64,000 bases of DNA, taken from NCBI GenBank assembly GCA_002049455.2, contig KV919079.1:23091-87090 (forward strand), given 5' to 3'. Shown here one piece after another: positions 31,034-42,499 of the stretch (positions are counted from its first letter, which is position 1; each line of letters starts with the position of its first letter). This stretch comes from Porphyra umbilicalis. Lineage: Eukaryota; Rhodophyta; Bangiophyceae; Bangiales; Bangiaceae. A program made the position numbers and the translations under genes. The notes below the pieces were generated by a model that made no database searches, was not told where the DNA came from, and saw only the letters and a program-made list of their open reading frames with translations.

Positions 31034-31491
31034 CATCGGATCTCAGCTTCCGATGGCGGGTCCGGTGACCGCAATCCGATGGCGATTTGACCATTGGATT
31101 CATCCGATGGCGGGTGTCCCCGGAGGACGCTTGTGTTCTCTCTAAACGGGGATTTGCGAATATTTGATGAATGTCCAGCCCAGTAATATTATACCCACGA
31201 AACGTTGTGAAGATGATCAGGTATGTCCCCTTGACGGCACTTGAGTGGGGCTTCTGTCAATGTCCAGGGGTAACTTGGTGTGGCCAACGTTTGCATGGAT
31301 GCTTTTGTGGCGGTCTCGATGGCCAATCTGATTGTGGCTGCCCGCCTGCACTGGTGTTCGTAGCTACGACTGGGGACCCACATTGCGCCCCTCTCTCCCC
31401 ACTGTCATGCGATTGCTCGCCCCCTCCCACATTCGTGGCTTCCCTCTCCCACCGCCGTCGCCGCGGGCTGTGCACGGGGAGGCTCGTGGGC
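31034..31491. other. region 5' of the PIF1-like helicase remnant
   Basis: Contains three copies of CCGATGGCG at about 31045-31110. The open frame that enters the helicase runs from 31171, but the part before 31492 resembles no domain. Confidence 0.4.
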
Positions 31492-32944
31492 ATGCCCGCT
31501 CGAGTTTTCCTGGACTCTCAGCAGAGCCCGGCGGTCCGCCTCGTGCTCGCGGGGACCATTGTGGCCTAGGTTGGGCCGGCCGGCTGCGGCAAGAGCGTTG
31601 TGCTCCGGTCTTTGGTGGACGCGGGGCGGCGGCGCTTCGGCCGTGATGGCGTATTGGTGCTAGCGTGGGCGGGCTCGGCCGCACAGCTGGTGGATGGCGT
31701 GACGGTATCCTCTGTGCTTCGCACAACGGTGGGCGACCCGTCGAAAGAGACGATCCTGTGGCGGATTTTGGGGAACCCGGCGGCGCGCGACGAGCTGCGG
31801 GCCGTGCGGAAGATTGCGATTGATGAGGCCCCCACCATTCAAGGGCGGTGGATGGACCGCCTGGAGTTTATGCTGCGCAAAGTATCCCCGTCGCCTGCCC
31901 TTGAGGTCTTGCCCTTTGGTGGTCGCCGTGTTCTTGGTACGTCGCGTCTCATTCCCTCCTGCCTTGCGGCGTCATGCTGGTGCGTTGTTGGTCCCGCTCG
32001 TCACTGGTGTCTGACTCTTGCCACCCCGCTGTCTTTAGCTTCCTCCGTGATTCTGTCTTGGGGTTGGTTCTGCAGCCGCAGGGGATCCGTTGCAGCTCCC
32101 GGCTTTCGGGGTGCGCGGTGACTCGGTGGAGGTGTGTGCCTACCAGACGCGGTCGTGGTATGACACGTTTGTCTCTCACTTTTTCGTGGCGGTGCAGCTC
32201 TCGACCCTGCACCGCCAGAACCCGGACGACCTGCTCTACCCCATCCTGATGCGGCTGCGCGTCGGCGCACCCACGGACGATGACATCAACCTGCTCAACT
32301 CGACGTGGGGGGTGGAGGGCGAGGACGAGTGGCCCAACCAATAGCACCTGCGCGCCAAAAACTGCGACGTGGAAACCGTCAACGATCGGCGCCTCGTCGA
32401 GTTGATGGGCGTGCCGGTGACGTTCACGTGTGTGGACACTATCAACGTGGAGCAACCTGACCGTCAGGCCTCTGTGTATGCCAAGCTGAGAATGCTTGCT
32501 CGCGGCGTGTTGCAAGTCAAGCCCGGGGCGGGGGTGGTGCTGACGCGTTCGGTGGGTCAGGTGATGACGGAGGCTCGGGGGCGCGTCATCGGGGCGAGTT
32601 CTCATTCTGTGCGTTGTTCTTTCGTTGGACATGAGGAGGCTGTGGAAGTGGGGGTTGCGGAGTTTGCTGAGTTTGTGGTGAAGGATGCCCTGGAGAAGAT
32701 GTTGGGGAAGCGATTTCAAGTACCCCTGCTTCTAGCTTGGGCCATGACCATCACTCGTGCCCAGGGCATGACTTGGCCGGCTGTGGCCATTGACTTCGGT
32801 TGCACGACGTGGTCGCCTGAAGGTATGGTCTACTCGGGGTGCTCCCGCTCTGTTTCTTTCTCTACTTTGCGTGTGCTGGGGCTGACCCGAGATCACGTGC
32901 GCGCCATCCCACACGGTTTGCAGTACTATCAAGGCCTGGAGTGA
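31492..32944 (+). pseudogene. PIF1-like helicase remnant with one intron and two in-frame TAG codons
   Basis: Belongs to the PIF1/RRM3 helicase family common in Helitrons and related elements. Order of motifs: SQQSPAVRLVLAG, Walker A VGPAGCGKS (about 31570-31596), Walker B region RKIAIDEAPTIQGRW (31810-31848), GDPLQLPAFG, QLSTLHRQNPDDLL, LRAKNCDVETVNDRRL, then LLAWAMTITRAQGMTWPAVA (motif V) and YSGCSRSVSFSTLRVLGLTR (motif VI). GDPLQLP is rebuilt only if 31937-32081 (GTACGT...CGCAG, 145 bp) is removed as an intron. TAG interrupts the frame at 31567-31569, just before Walker A, and at 32342-32344. Apart from these the sequence is intact, so decay is recent. Start ATG 31492 is a guess; the family's N-terminal part is missing. 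Confidence 0.8.
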
Positions 32945-32970
32945 GAGTAGAAAAAAAGAGTACGTTCTTA

Positions 32971-34064
32971 TTATTCGACAGGAGCCATGTACTGGGACAT
33001 CCACAATACCACTTGCCGAGTAAGGGGGGCGCCTGGCTCGCATGCGCCAACGCCTTGCACCCTGTTTGGAACTAAAAGGTCGGGGAAGTGCTCCACTACA
33101 CAGTGCTTGAAGTGGTTCGACTGGTAGAGCAGGTTGGAGAAGAGATACCGCGTCGACGCGCGCCCCGGGTCGACGCGCACAGCAAACACCTCGGCTGTCA
33201 GCGCCTCGGTCAGCGCCTGCTGCCATGGTGTTGGGGCGGCGGGATCCCGTGGCGGCTCTCCGACGCAATGCTCGGTGGGGAGCACATGCGGGCGGGCACG
33301 GCGCCAAACAACGGCTGTGCCAAGTCGCCGAGCCCCTGCCAAGTTCCGGGGACGGTCCCACAGAGCAACCCGAGGTCTGCAACGAAGAACGGAAAGGCCG
33401 ACAACTGAGGTCAGGGAGTGAACGCAACGAAAAAAAAAGACCCAGTCACCGCCACGGCAGACAGCAATGCAGCCTCGCAGCAAGCGCCGTGCACGTACCC
33501 GACCCAGGACACATTCCACACCAACGGATGGTCGCAAACGGCCAGCAAAGGTGGACCGGTGCCCGTGGGCGAGGGCGTGGTGCCGCTCTCGGCCTCCCTG
33601 TACGGGTAGATGGAGTTGCGGTGCCCCTCAACGACAGACATCTCGTTGACGAAAACAAAAGAGGCGTCCAAGCGGCGGCCACCCCCCACTGCCGCCATAG
33701 GGTCACAGTGGCCTTAAGCCACCAAACCAAGCTGCGGCAAAACGAGCGCGCAAATGTACGTCGTCGACGAAGAGGGCGTATCCGAACAGATGGAGCGAGC
33801 TGACGCGGCGGCGGCAGCCGTCGCTTCGCCAGCCGAGCATGTTTTCGGGAGAACGCGGGTGCGGGGGGGAGATGGGGGCTGGCCACCAGTGGTGGCGTCG
33901 GCGGCGACGCCCGTCGCGTCGGCTAGGATTGAATCACGGCGGTCACTGGCCGTTACGTCACCGCCGACAGGGGGGGGGGTGCGTTGGGGGGGGGGGGTCA
34001 GCGGCAGGGCCGGGGGCGCCGCCAGTTTGCGCGACGGCGTTGGTCGTCCGCAGCCGACGGCCAC
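32971..34064 (-). pseudogene. degenerate ORF convergent with the PIF1 helicase, family unknown
   Basis: A minus-strand coding track with frequent breaks: one frame covers 34064-33210 with in-frame TAA at about 33714 and TGA at about 33408, then the good reading moves to another frame that ends YLFSNLLYQSNHFKHCVVEH...SQYMAPVE with TAA at 32971. Protein-like stretches include DASFVFVNEMSVVEGHRNSI and LAVCDHPLVWNVSWVGYVHG. It ends 26 bp from the helicase stop, so the two probably belong to one element. I do not recognise the family. Confidence 0.45.
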
Positions 34065-35073
34065 GACGCGGTGTCTCCGTCCTTGCGGCGACGTCGCCGT
34101 CTGGCGCCTTGCGCTTCCTTTGCGCCTCCGCAGTTACGCCCGACTGGAACTGGTCGACGAGCCACAGATAGAGGGGCTGCCGCTGGTAGACCATACAGCA
34201 GATGATCGCAAAGACCACCTCGTGCGTCACCCTGCCCGTGTTGTTCAAAACGGGGTTGGTGACGGGAACGTGCCGCTTGCCGTCCCAGTACTTGACCACC
34301 TTGTTGACCACGACTTTGGGGGTCAGCGACTGGTATGTCGGCGACCTTCGGGACTGCACCGAGTCGGCGGGGAGACGGAGGAGGAGGGCATGAGTGCTCT
34401 GCTTGAGCAGCACGAGCTACGCCCGCACCAGCTGCTGGCCGTTCTTGTAGTAGGTCCTCAGGGAGGTGAGAACCGTCTGGCAAAGCTCCTGTGGCACGTT
34501 GACCTCGGGTAGCGCAGCGGTCGCTGTCGCGGCGTGCTCCGCTCCCGCCGCGTCCCCGCCCTCCGCGTCCACATCCCCCTGAGAGACATCACCAGCGCCT
34601 GCGCCGCCACCGGCCGCCCTGTCACCGGCCACCTCGTCACCGTCCGCCCCTGTGGACGCTTTTGAGCTGCCCTGCATCTCAGGCAAATCAACCATGCTTG
34701 GCACATCCGGAAGCATGTGCCGGCCGGGTGGCACGATGGGAACGGCGCTGCCTTCTTCGGCAAGTCGGGGGCGGTCGCAAGCGTTGATGGACCGTGCGCT
34801 GCCGCCAGCCAGGCCGCTCAAGTCATGAGCTCCGGCCAACGCCAGCGCAGTCGCCGCCGGCACCCGCTCCAAGCTGGTGGTCACAGACGCCTCACCTCCC
34901 CCCTGTTGTAGCCCCAGGGACGCTACCCGATGAACAACACCAGCCCCCTGCCTCCTTCTCGCCCCCCCTCCGTGCGCCACAGCCGGCAAGGCATCCCCCT
35001 CTGCGGCTCCAGCCCCTGCCTCGCCCGCTCGTCCGGCTCTGGCCGCCTTTTCGCTCGCTCCTCCTCCAGCCAC
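33958..35073 (-). pseudogene. transposon-associated ORF with an in-frame TAG, family unknown
   Basis: One minus-strand frame runs 35073-33958 with a single TAG at 34414-34416. Before it is an Ala/Gly/Asp-rich part and PQELCQTVLTSLRTYYKNGQ; after it VLLKQSTHALLLRLPADSV, LTPKVVVNKVVKYWDGKRHV and EVVFAIICCMVYQRQPLYLW, then a basic tail RKRKAPDGDVAARTETPRRGRR. The overall impression is a DNA-binding accessory ORF of a mobile element. It overlaps the next degenerate frame at its 3' end. Confidence 0.4.
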
Positions 35074-35086
35074 AGCGCCCCCGGCC

Positions 35087-35839
35087 TCACCACTGTGGTT
35101 GCTCTACGCGGAGGCGCCCGAGCCTAACCGTTGGGCACCCGATGAGGCCTGTCTTCCCGCACCGCCCCGCACAGCGCCCGCGACAAGAAGAGAGCGCAAG
35201 GCAGAGAATATCAGCTTCATAGGCGATATTTGCCAAGTTGCATACTTTGACTAAGAAGGGTTCGTCGGGCTTTTCGATGGCCAGGCCGCGGGCGACCGCC
35301 ATTGACTTATGTCGGCATAACCGAGCGTTCTGTGTGATGGTAACCATACCAGGGGTGTCACATGTGGCCATGATCCACTCCTCTTGTTGTCCGTCGACAC
35401 CTACCTATTTACAGGCTCTCACCCTTGCGGGTTTGTCTTGCCAATGGCGGTTCCAGGCAGTGTCATTAAGACAAGCCAATATCGGCGTTGGCCGAGGAAG
35501 CTCCTCCGTGCAGCGCACGTGCTCCTGACAGACGATCTCACGCACACGCGGCAAGATCGCCTCAATGTTTTGTTCAATGAACTCGGTGCCAAAGATGCAC
35601 GGGACTGACAAGTTGTCGGAAACGAGGAATCGGTCAAATAGACGTTCACCTCTGGTGTCTGCATACAGACGTATGGCATACTTCGTCACGAAACGACTGT
35701 TGTTTGCATCTCGGATGCGCGGAAGCGTGGTCAACTCCTTAGCGTAAGCCATCCAGTTCCCAGTGAGAACACTAGGTCGCACTATGTTCACCCCGGCACC
35801 CGTGTCAAGTACAGGGCGGCAGCTCCGCATCACCCGCAC
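35087..35839 (-). pseudogene. retrotransposon aspartic protease and start of pol, truncated
   Basis: VLDTGAGVNIVRPSVL is the retropepsin active-site motif (DTGA) and CIFGTEFIEQN with the preceding FLVSDNLSVP is the second half of the fold, both as in Ty3/gypsy-like proteases. After a TAG at 35405-35407 the same frame continues EEWIMATCDTPGMVTITQ, SMAVARGLAIEKPDEPFLVK, the spacer that usually precedes reverse transcriptase. Reading ends at 35087 without any RT, so the element is cut off here. It lies directly downstream of the Gag remnant. Confidence 0.75.
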
Positions 35840-35969
35840 GCACGGGCCAAGCGTTGCGGCGATCTCTTAGTGCCGTAAGGCACGGCGCAACAATCTTGTT
35901 ACCGTACGCTTTCGTATTCCGCCGGGCAACCCCCAATCGGGCACCCGGCCTAAGCGTTTTTCGAGTCCT

Positions 35970-37594
35970 TCACGGCGTCGGCCGGGGGCTCGATCTCGTC
36001 GATTTCGACGTTACCGTCGGCAATGGCATGAACGCCGATCGGAGACGCTCGCGAGGGCGATATGGCTCGGCACACTGTGCGGCGGAGTGCCCGGGCATGT
36101 TACAATTGTAACAAATGTCAGCCCGAATGGCTTGAGGGACGGCGGCCCGCGGGGGCGGCGGGGTGCGAACCGGGGTGAACGGTCGTTCCGTCATCGTCCA
36201 CTGGTCCTGTGTCGCGTAACAGACTTGGATTGCCGTTGGGCGGGTCATCTTGAGCTGCAAGCGCAGCTTGTTGGTGCCGTCCCAGTACATCTGGGCGGTA
36301 GCAACAGTCTCGGAGAGAGTCCGATCCGGGAATTGGTCATTCAAGACCCGCACGTGCACTTGCACAAGGTCCGAAAGACCAGTGATGAAGACGCCCTTAA
36401 CGTCTTGGATGTCGAACAGACCGTTCAGGAGGTCGCATTTCCTTTCCACGCGGTGACCAAAGGCCGTGGGCGCCTCGTTGTCTTGTTGCTTCATCGTCTT
36501 GATGACTTGGTACGCTTTAGCCATAGTTGCGTGTGTCGCATACTTCGAGAGAAGCCAGCTGACGGCGTATCCGTATGTACGGATGGCAAAACGCTTACGT
36601 CCGAGGGTTCTATTGAGCGTGCCGGAGAAGGCCATCATGGAGTTTCCGGCTAGTCGAAAGACCATGAGTGGAAGGGCTTGACCGTGCGTCAGCCCAGCCG
36701 CGTCGCACGCGCGTCAAAAGGTCATTAAGAACGTGAGGATGCTCAAGGGCAGGGCTCCCGTAAATGGCTGTTGCCCATGGAACGCTCCGTATAAACGTTT
36801 GTTGAAACAATGCGACCGTCGTGCCTCCTCAGGCGTATACGTCAGTTGACGGCGGATCAGGAAGTACGTCCTGTATTCCAGAAGTGTCGTGAAGCGGCTA
36901 TTAGCCGGGCGGATCACTTTGATCCTATCGGCTTTTTCAAGTCGCTCCTTCCGTTTGATGGTGGTGGGGGAAGCGGGGCGCTTGCGCGCGGCTGCGTCCG
37001 ACTCGCTTGAGCTGTCGCTCGGCGAGGACCCACTTGCGGGCGACGGCGGGCCTGGCGGCCCGTGGCCGTAGTCCGAAGAGGACGTGTCCGTCGCGTTGGA
37101 GGTGTCTTCGTCTGACGACGTCGGGCTTGACCCAGAGGCAGAATCATCGGAGATGAGAAAGGCGCGGCGTTTGCCGGATCGTCATTGCGGACGGACTTGT
37201 CTTCAGTCACCTTTCTTGTCTTCTTGACATTCTTTGTCTTGTAGCCCGACTGGCGGCGAGACTTAGCCACACGGCGTTCCTCCTCGTGGGAGTCGACCTT
37301 GCGCAGGGCCTCGACGTCGTCGACCAACTTGTCGGTGGCTCGCGCCAGAGACTCATTAGTCTGCTCTTGGGCCGTTAGACGTCGCTGAAGTGCTTCAACA
37401 GCCGCCTCCAGACTCTCCACCACCTGCATCTGCCCGAAGGCGGCTTGATCCGCAGGGATGGGAGGACTAGGAGCACCGTCCGTGGGGGCGTCAGAAGCGG
37501 CAGGAGTGCCTTTTCCCCCGCCCGGCGGCCGGTAGCCAGCTGGCAACATGCCGTCTCTGGCGCGCCGAGTGTCGCTGGTACCGCCAGCAGACAT
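35970..37594 (-). pseudogene. retrotransposon Gag with zinc knuckle, broken
   Basis: Nucleocapsid-type knuckle CYNCNMPGHSAAQCAEP (CX2CX4HX4C) near the C-terminus, preceded by a capsid-like helical region (RKRFAIRTYGYAVSWLLSKY, DNEAPTAFGHRVERKCDLLN, VFITGLSDLVQVHVRVLNDQ). The N-terminal part, from ATG 37594 (MSAGGTSDTRRARDGMLPAG), has a coiled coil (MQVVESLEAAVEALQRRL...). The frame changes at about 37160-37180, after which the Ser/Asp-rich linker and KRKERLEKADRIKVIRPANS follow, and a TGA interrupts at 36714-36716. Together with the protease this is a dead Ty3-like element; no long terminal repeats are identified on either side. Confidence 0.75.
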
Positions 37595-38460
37595 ACTGGG
37601 ACCTGAACAAAGTGTTCCGACTTGGCTAGCGCCCTGCGCGCCAGCGTCGAAGATCTCAACCGTAATGCCCCCGGCGCCACGCGCCCAAGTCAATGGCTTA
37701 CGCCCCGCGCGCCAAGCGACCATATCGACACCGTCACAATGCCAGGAGGCAGCGAGAAAATTCTGGGGAACACAGTGCCACGAGGCACGATGAAAACAAG
37801 GGTATCCCCTGCTGCTCCACCAAATGTGGTAATAGTAACGTTGGCGCAATTACCAGTGTACTGAGACCGACCGTAGCCAAGCAATACAGCGAGTTCCATC
37901 GCCGTCGCGGCAAGGAAGAAATACATTTCGTTGATAGGTATCCGATGGGGAGCCGGGTGGTGCCCACGACGGCGACCCCGGACCCATAGTGATTTAATAT
38001 AACGAGGGCACTGGTCGATCGACCGTCCGATCACAAGCGATCGTAATGAGTGCCAGCAGACAAATAATGCAGGCAAGCAAGCAAACAATAAAAAATGAAC
38101 AATGCAGAAGTAACCCCCCGAAGAGCGTGCCACAGGCCAATTCCCGTAATACATGGGCTTTGGCCCGTCAAGGAGGCTACTTGTTGCCAATTCCCAATTG
38201 GGAGCAGAAATATGCTACACGATGGTGTGTCCCTTCCTTTCTTTGAGTGAGGAACATGAGCCTTGAGTGTGGCCCGAAGCCCTACCCAGCGTACGCCCAA
38301 AGGGGGCGTTTCGCACCGCTCCCTCTGGGGGGCGCTACGTGGGTGCCCACGGACCCTCCCCCGGCCCATACCGGGGGGTCGCGTCATCGGAGGGAAGGGG
38401 GTTGCCCCCGCAGTGCAGTCGACGCCGCCAAGCACAAAGGAGCAGATGGGGCAGGAATTA
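37595..38460. other. sequence upstream of the Gag remnant
   Basis: Could include the element's leader or a long terminal repeat, but no matching copy exists on the other side. A minus-strand frame (37690-38190) reads a hydrophobic segment (MYFFLAATAMELAVLLGYG) followed by NVTITTFGGAAGDTLVFIVP, which looks protein-like but has no family or good context. Confidence 0.3.
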
Positions 38461-38740
38461 GGGCAACATTCAGCAAGGGCCAGCTATAAAAGCAGATATG
38501 ATGCTTGTCAAATGAGATGGTGTCATTGTTCCGCGCAGGTAACGAGCGCCGGAAAGAAACAGCTGTGCAGCACAACAGTGCGATAAAATTCTGTCTGGCC
38601 TCGGTCGAGAATGCCCATTTACATAAGTCTTTGAATGGGCAATCATGGGGCGCTGACAGACTTCAACAACGACCATCCATCAGAGTCTTGAATTTGGATC
38701 GGCTTTGGATGAGAGCGCATGCGGATTTTGCCGGCGGTGA
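38461..38740. repeat. second copy of the 12.2-kb dispersed repeat
   Basis: Collinear with 12236-12485 over about 250 bp, including GAAAGAAAC, CTGGCCTCGGT and CCATCCATCAGAGTCTTG. This copy lacks the long GGATGGG-rich extension. Same orientation as the first copy. Confidence 0.6.
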
Positions 38741-39340
38741 CGATTTCGCAGCATTGCTTGACAGGCGTTCTGAATGGGCAGATGATTGGTCAGGCTCCGG
38801 TAGACCCGAATCAGGACTGGTAGGACTGGGTGGGCGCGGTGGCTCGGCAGGGGTGGCAGTAGGGAGACGATGGGACGCACCAGCGGCAGTATTTAATCCG
38901 GCCAAGGAGCTGGCGAGCAAGGCAATCTTCACAATTGCAGCTTTTCGGACCAGCGGTCCTTGCTGCCTCTGCCGGCCACCCCAGGATCGTCTCTCGTTCG
39001 GGCAACTTTTTTAATGCGATTGTCGCTCTCAAATCCTCAAGAGTCACCTTAACTAGGTGTGGAACTGTCCTGATTGTGCGTGACTATTTCCAATGCGTTG
39101 TTAGCTTCTTCGACCGAACACCGGTGACCAGCGGCACGAGGGCAGCAACAGAGCACGCCTGTTCACGGTGGCTCTTTTTGATATGAAAGCTCCGCTTGCA
39201 TTACACGAATTGGATGAATGCGTCCCGACTCCTGCAGTAGTCTCAGGCCCTTTCTTAGCTGTGGCTTGGTTCGTTTGACGGTTCATGTGACGATGTGGGG
39301 CGGCCAGCTATTGGCTGCAACGCGAAACAATGTGATCACA

Positions 39341-39399
39341 TGTGATCACACGAAGCAACGTCGGAAAAGACCTTTCCGACGCTGCTTCATGTGATCACA
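39341..39399. repeat. hairpin-forming inverted repeat with TGTGATCACA ends
   Basis: TGTGATCACACGAAGCAACG followed by TCGGAAAAG pairs with CTTTCCGACGCTGCTTCATG and TGTGATCACA, a stem of about 27 bp with few mismatches. An extra copy of the 10-bp palindrome TGTGATCACA lies immediately before at 39331-39340. Confidence 0.75.
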
Positions 39400-39874
39400 T
39401 CGACCTTGCGGCGTGCTGGTCTTGTGGAACGGCTTCAAGTGCGAATTTGAAAACATCAATTCCAAATCGACTGGTGTGATGGACATTCAAGACCATCAGC
39501 TCCTACTGGCTGCAGCCAAAAGCGACGCCACGGTTGAGTAGGGCCACGTCATGCCCCTTCGTCGGCGACGCCCCACGCCCCCCATCCGTGTCGCAATGAC
39601 CAGCTGGCCCCCTACGCTGCCCTGTGGCAGATGGCCGCCTCTACGTCGCCGCTTCTGTACGACAGCACACATTCGAGAATTCCTAAGTTCGCCCGCAACG
39701 CGATACGAGCGTACGCTGCGGGTATCATGGTGGGTCCAAGCTGCTTCCCCGAATGGACTTCTTCCTCGGCTGTGCACAACCTGCTGCATGGACCATCCAG
39801 GGAGGCCATCCTGGTTCGGCGAACGTGGCTCCAAGGGTTCAGTTCCAGGCTGTCTGGCTCGGCAACGACGCGCC

Positions 39875-39930
39875 GGCAACGAGAGGAGGGCGACAAAGGC
39901 GTGGCAACGAGAGGAGGGCGACAAAGGCGT
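39875..39930. repeat. exact 28-bp tandem duplication
   Basis: Two identical 28-bp units, each starting GGCAACGAGAGGAGGGCGAC, lie head to tail. Confidence 0.85.
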
Positions 39931-40140
39931 CGCCCTCGTGGCATATGTTCAACCACGGTGATTTACAGCATCGGTGTGCGCCCGTGCCGAGCCCAGCAAC
40001 CAAGCTCTCGAAGTCAGCCCTTTGACCTACAATCACTTACGTTAAATTCATCAAAAAAAAATCCGCCTCACACTGTCACACGAGGGGACAACCCACTTCG
40101 ACCTTTCTAAGCTGAGAGCTCGTCACGCGAAGCGTCACAT

Positions 40141-41953
40141 GAACGAAGAAACAGCTGAGAAAGGGCCTCAGTGGCTCTGGCGGACGCTGGCCGTGAAAAC
40201 ATCAATTGGGACGCCCGTCTTCATCGACAACAGGTTCGTGCGTTGCAAGATCGCCTACACCGTTGTGTTCGGTGTGTCATCGTGGTCCCCGCTCCGAGCT
40301 GTCTCAGGCTGCGCCAAAAGTATCGTTTAAGCCGCTATTGGTTTCGTCATCGGATGGCATCAAACCTTACCATCGACTTTGTTTCTCCAGGCCCACAATG
40401 TGCCCACATCAGCCCTGCTCCTAGCAGCTTATTCCCGTAGAGTGTGTGCCGTCTTTTGCCCCCTGTGTCACCGACATTTCCTCACCCATACTCATGAGGC
40501 ACTCGCGTGGTAAGCAGTGTACAGCAAGAAGGTAGACGGCAAGAAGTCGGCAACGGCCGTGGGGGCGGCGGCAGCCCTGCCGTTTCAAAGGAGCAAGGGC
40601 GGCTCGTACACAGATGCTGACGAAATTCCGCACCGAGATTGCGCCCCGTGCCACGCTGCTGCAGTCTGTCGTCAGCGGGCTGTGGCGCCGGCACGGCCGG
40701 CGACACAGGCGGGCAGACGATTTCGCCCTCCCCCCACATCTGTGCCTCTTACGAGCTACTGACACGTTAGCTGACCGGTCCTGCTCGGTCGGTGCAGCTA
40801 TTGCCGGGGCAGCGGTAGTCGGGGCTGTCGTAGCCGCGTGTGCGACAGCTGAGACCCGATTGGTCGCGCCGGCAGGCGTGCTTTGTGCGAACGCGGCCCT
40901 TTACCCCCCACTCCACCGTGACTTACTTCCAGCCGCCCAGATAGACGACGCAGCAAAGTGAGGTGGCTCGGTTGTGCCGTCACGAGGGCTCAAGAAGCGC
41001 ACAGCGAATGTCACAGCGGTGGGGGGAGATTTTTCACAGGCAATGAGCAGGCCAGCGGACCACGCTGTGACACGCCCTCGCCTGGTGCGCGCTTTGGCAC
41101 CGCTGTGGCCTTCCTTTCCTCTTTTGTGCCTTGCTGCACCCCCACTGCACCCGCCTTGACGTGTTCCACCGTGGAAGCAAGCGGCATGGCTGTGCCGCCG
41201 CCCTCCATACAACAGGAATTCGACGGTACCGCGGCTGCGGCTGCGCCCAGCGCGCCACGCTTCAATCTTCAAGTGAATGTCAACCACGGGTTGTCAGGGA
41301 TACATCCCGGAGGAATACATCCATATGTCATATCCGTATCCACTACGGATACGTGCCGACACGCATATTTTGAACGCATCACAAAAAAGAGAGGAGAGGA
41401 TTAGTTTATCCCGTCCAACAAGAATTGCGAGATTACATCTGATCCGTATCCCAGATATCAGAGTCAGGATACAGGGATATGAAACAATATGAAACTTTTC
41501 GCGCCTGAAGAATTCTAGTACACCACAGTTAACTTCTGATCTCACGTTCCGACAATCGGGGAAGTCATGGGAAAACATGTTACAGCGTCAAGCGGCATTC
41601 CCGGCCGACCCAGAGGGAACCGTACAATCGCGCGACGCGGCCATTTTGCGACATCAGCAGAGTGTGACATAGAATTCAAAATAGCCCTTCTAATGTCCGT
41701 TTGCAAAAAGGGTGGGGAACCGCCTGGATCGCACCACTAATTATGCTGTCTGGTGGACTATAGTGAGTATAATCGCACGCGGCAATCGTATCCGGATACG
41801 GACATATTCTACGTAATAATCCGGTTTCAGAGGCAGATATCAGCATCCGGACCTGGGTTTGGGGAGTTAGCCGTCATCAGATACAAAGCATCGGCGGGTC
41901 TTCGTATCCTTTTTTGGCCGAAATTGCATATCCTGACAACCCCTGCTGTCAAC
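40141..41953. other. intergenic, no gene supported
   Basis: Short frames only. Around 41320-41480 and 41770-41830 the motif GGATAC/GTATCC recurs irregularly (GATCCGTATCC, GGATACGG), suggesting an old repeat. No known protein domain. Confidence 0.35.
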
Positions 41954-42499
41954 ATGGTTTTGAAGATTGTTGGTGCGGCTCGATCGCCCGAAGAAACTGC
42001 ATCTTTGGACCTAAACCGTGTAGCCGCAGCCATCTTGGCGCGAACGGTTCCACCTGCATTATCTGTATCGTACGAGAACGGGCTCGTCAGTGTTTACCGT
42101 CGAACACCGTCCTTAGTCAAGCCCGGTGAGGGTACGAGCCAGCGTAACAAGCACTTGGCCGTTGCTGGTCGTGACATTCCAAGTGCCGCTGAGAGCAGCG
42201 TCTCCAGACTCCCGCCACGCCCGACCGCCACAGAGCAGGTCGGGCTTTGGTTCTTCGTTGGACTCAGCTACGCGACGTTCAACCGAATTTGGGTTCTCTT
42301 CGTGGCGGCCTTGAGCCCGATGGCCAACCGGCAAGCACTATGGCAGGCACGGTCTGCCCTTCTTAAGGTGCCGGCCAGTGACGTCTTTTCATTGGACTCT
42401 GGGGCGCACCTGAGCAACCTCTGTTGCGCGGTGGAAGGGCGGCTGTGTGATCTGTGCTGGGCCGGGCTGTTCGCTGAGCGCGCGTCGTCCGACCCATAG
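41954..42499 (+). CDS. hypothetical protein, possibly transposon-derived
   Basis: A 181-aa frame from ATG 41954 (MVLKIVGAARSPEETASLDL) to TAG 42497. Ordinary amino-acid composition, unlike the low-complexity frames elsewhere. Aromatic/hydrophobic stretch VGLWFFVGLSYATFNRIWVL near the middle, a cysteine pair near the end. No family recognised. It is followed 527 bp later by another frame of similar style, and together they might be fragments of one transposase-like protein. Confidence 0.35.
   Translation: MVLKIVGAARSPEETASLDLNRVAAAILARTVPPALSVSYENGLVSVYRRTPSLVKPGEGTSQRNKHLAVAGRDIPSAAESSVSRLPPRPTATEQVGLWFFVGLSYATFNRIWVLFVAALSPMANRQALWQARSALLKVPASDVFSLDSGAHLSNLCCAVEGRLCDLCWAGLFAERASSDP

Larger units (their letters stand above)
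38741..40140. other. intergenic with hairpin and short tandem repeat, no gene supported
   Basis: Contains the palindrome at 39341-39399 and an exact 28-bp tandem duplication at 39875-39930. Open frames in 39550-39960 on both strands overlap one another and match nothing I know. Confidence 0.4.

Noticed and set aside
31567-35407. Four in-frame TAG codons (31567, 32342, 34414, 35405) in transposon ORFs suggested TAG reassignment.
   Set aside because: RNase H2C appears to end at a TAG in the expected place, and the same transposon ORFs also contain TGA and TAA interruptions (36714, 33408, 33714, 47751). Decay is simpler.
37690-38190. Minus-strand frame with hydrophobic and Gly-rich part considered as a secreted protein.
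   Set aside because: No clean start, no family, and position directly upstream of a Gag remnant makes leader or LTR sequence more likely.
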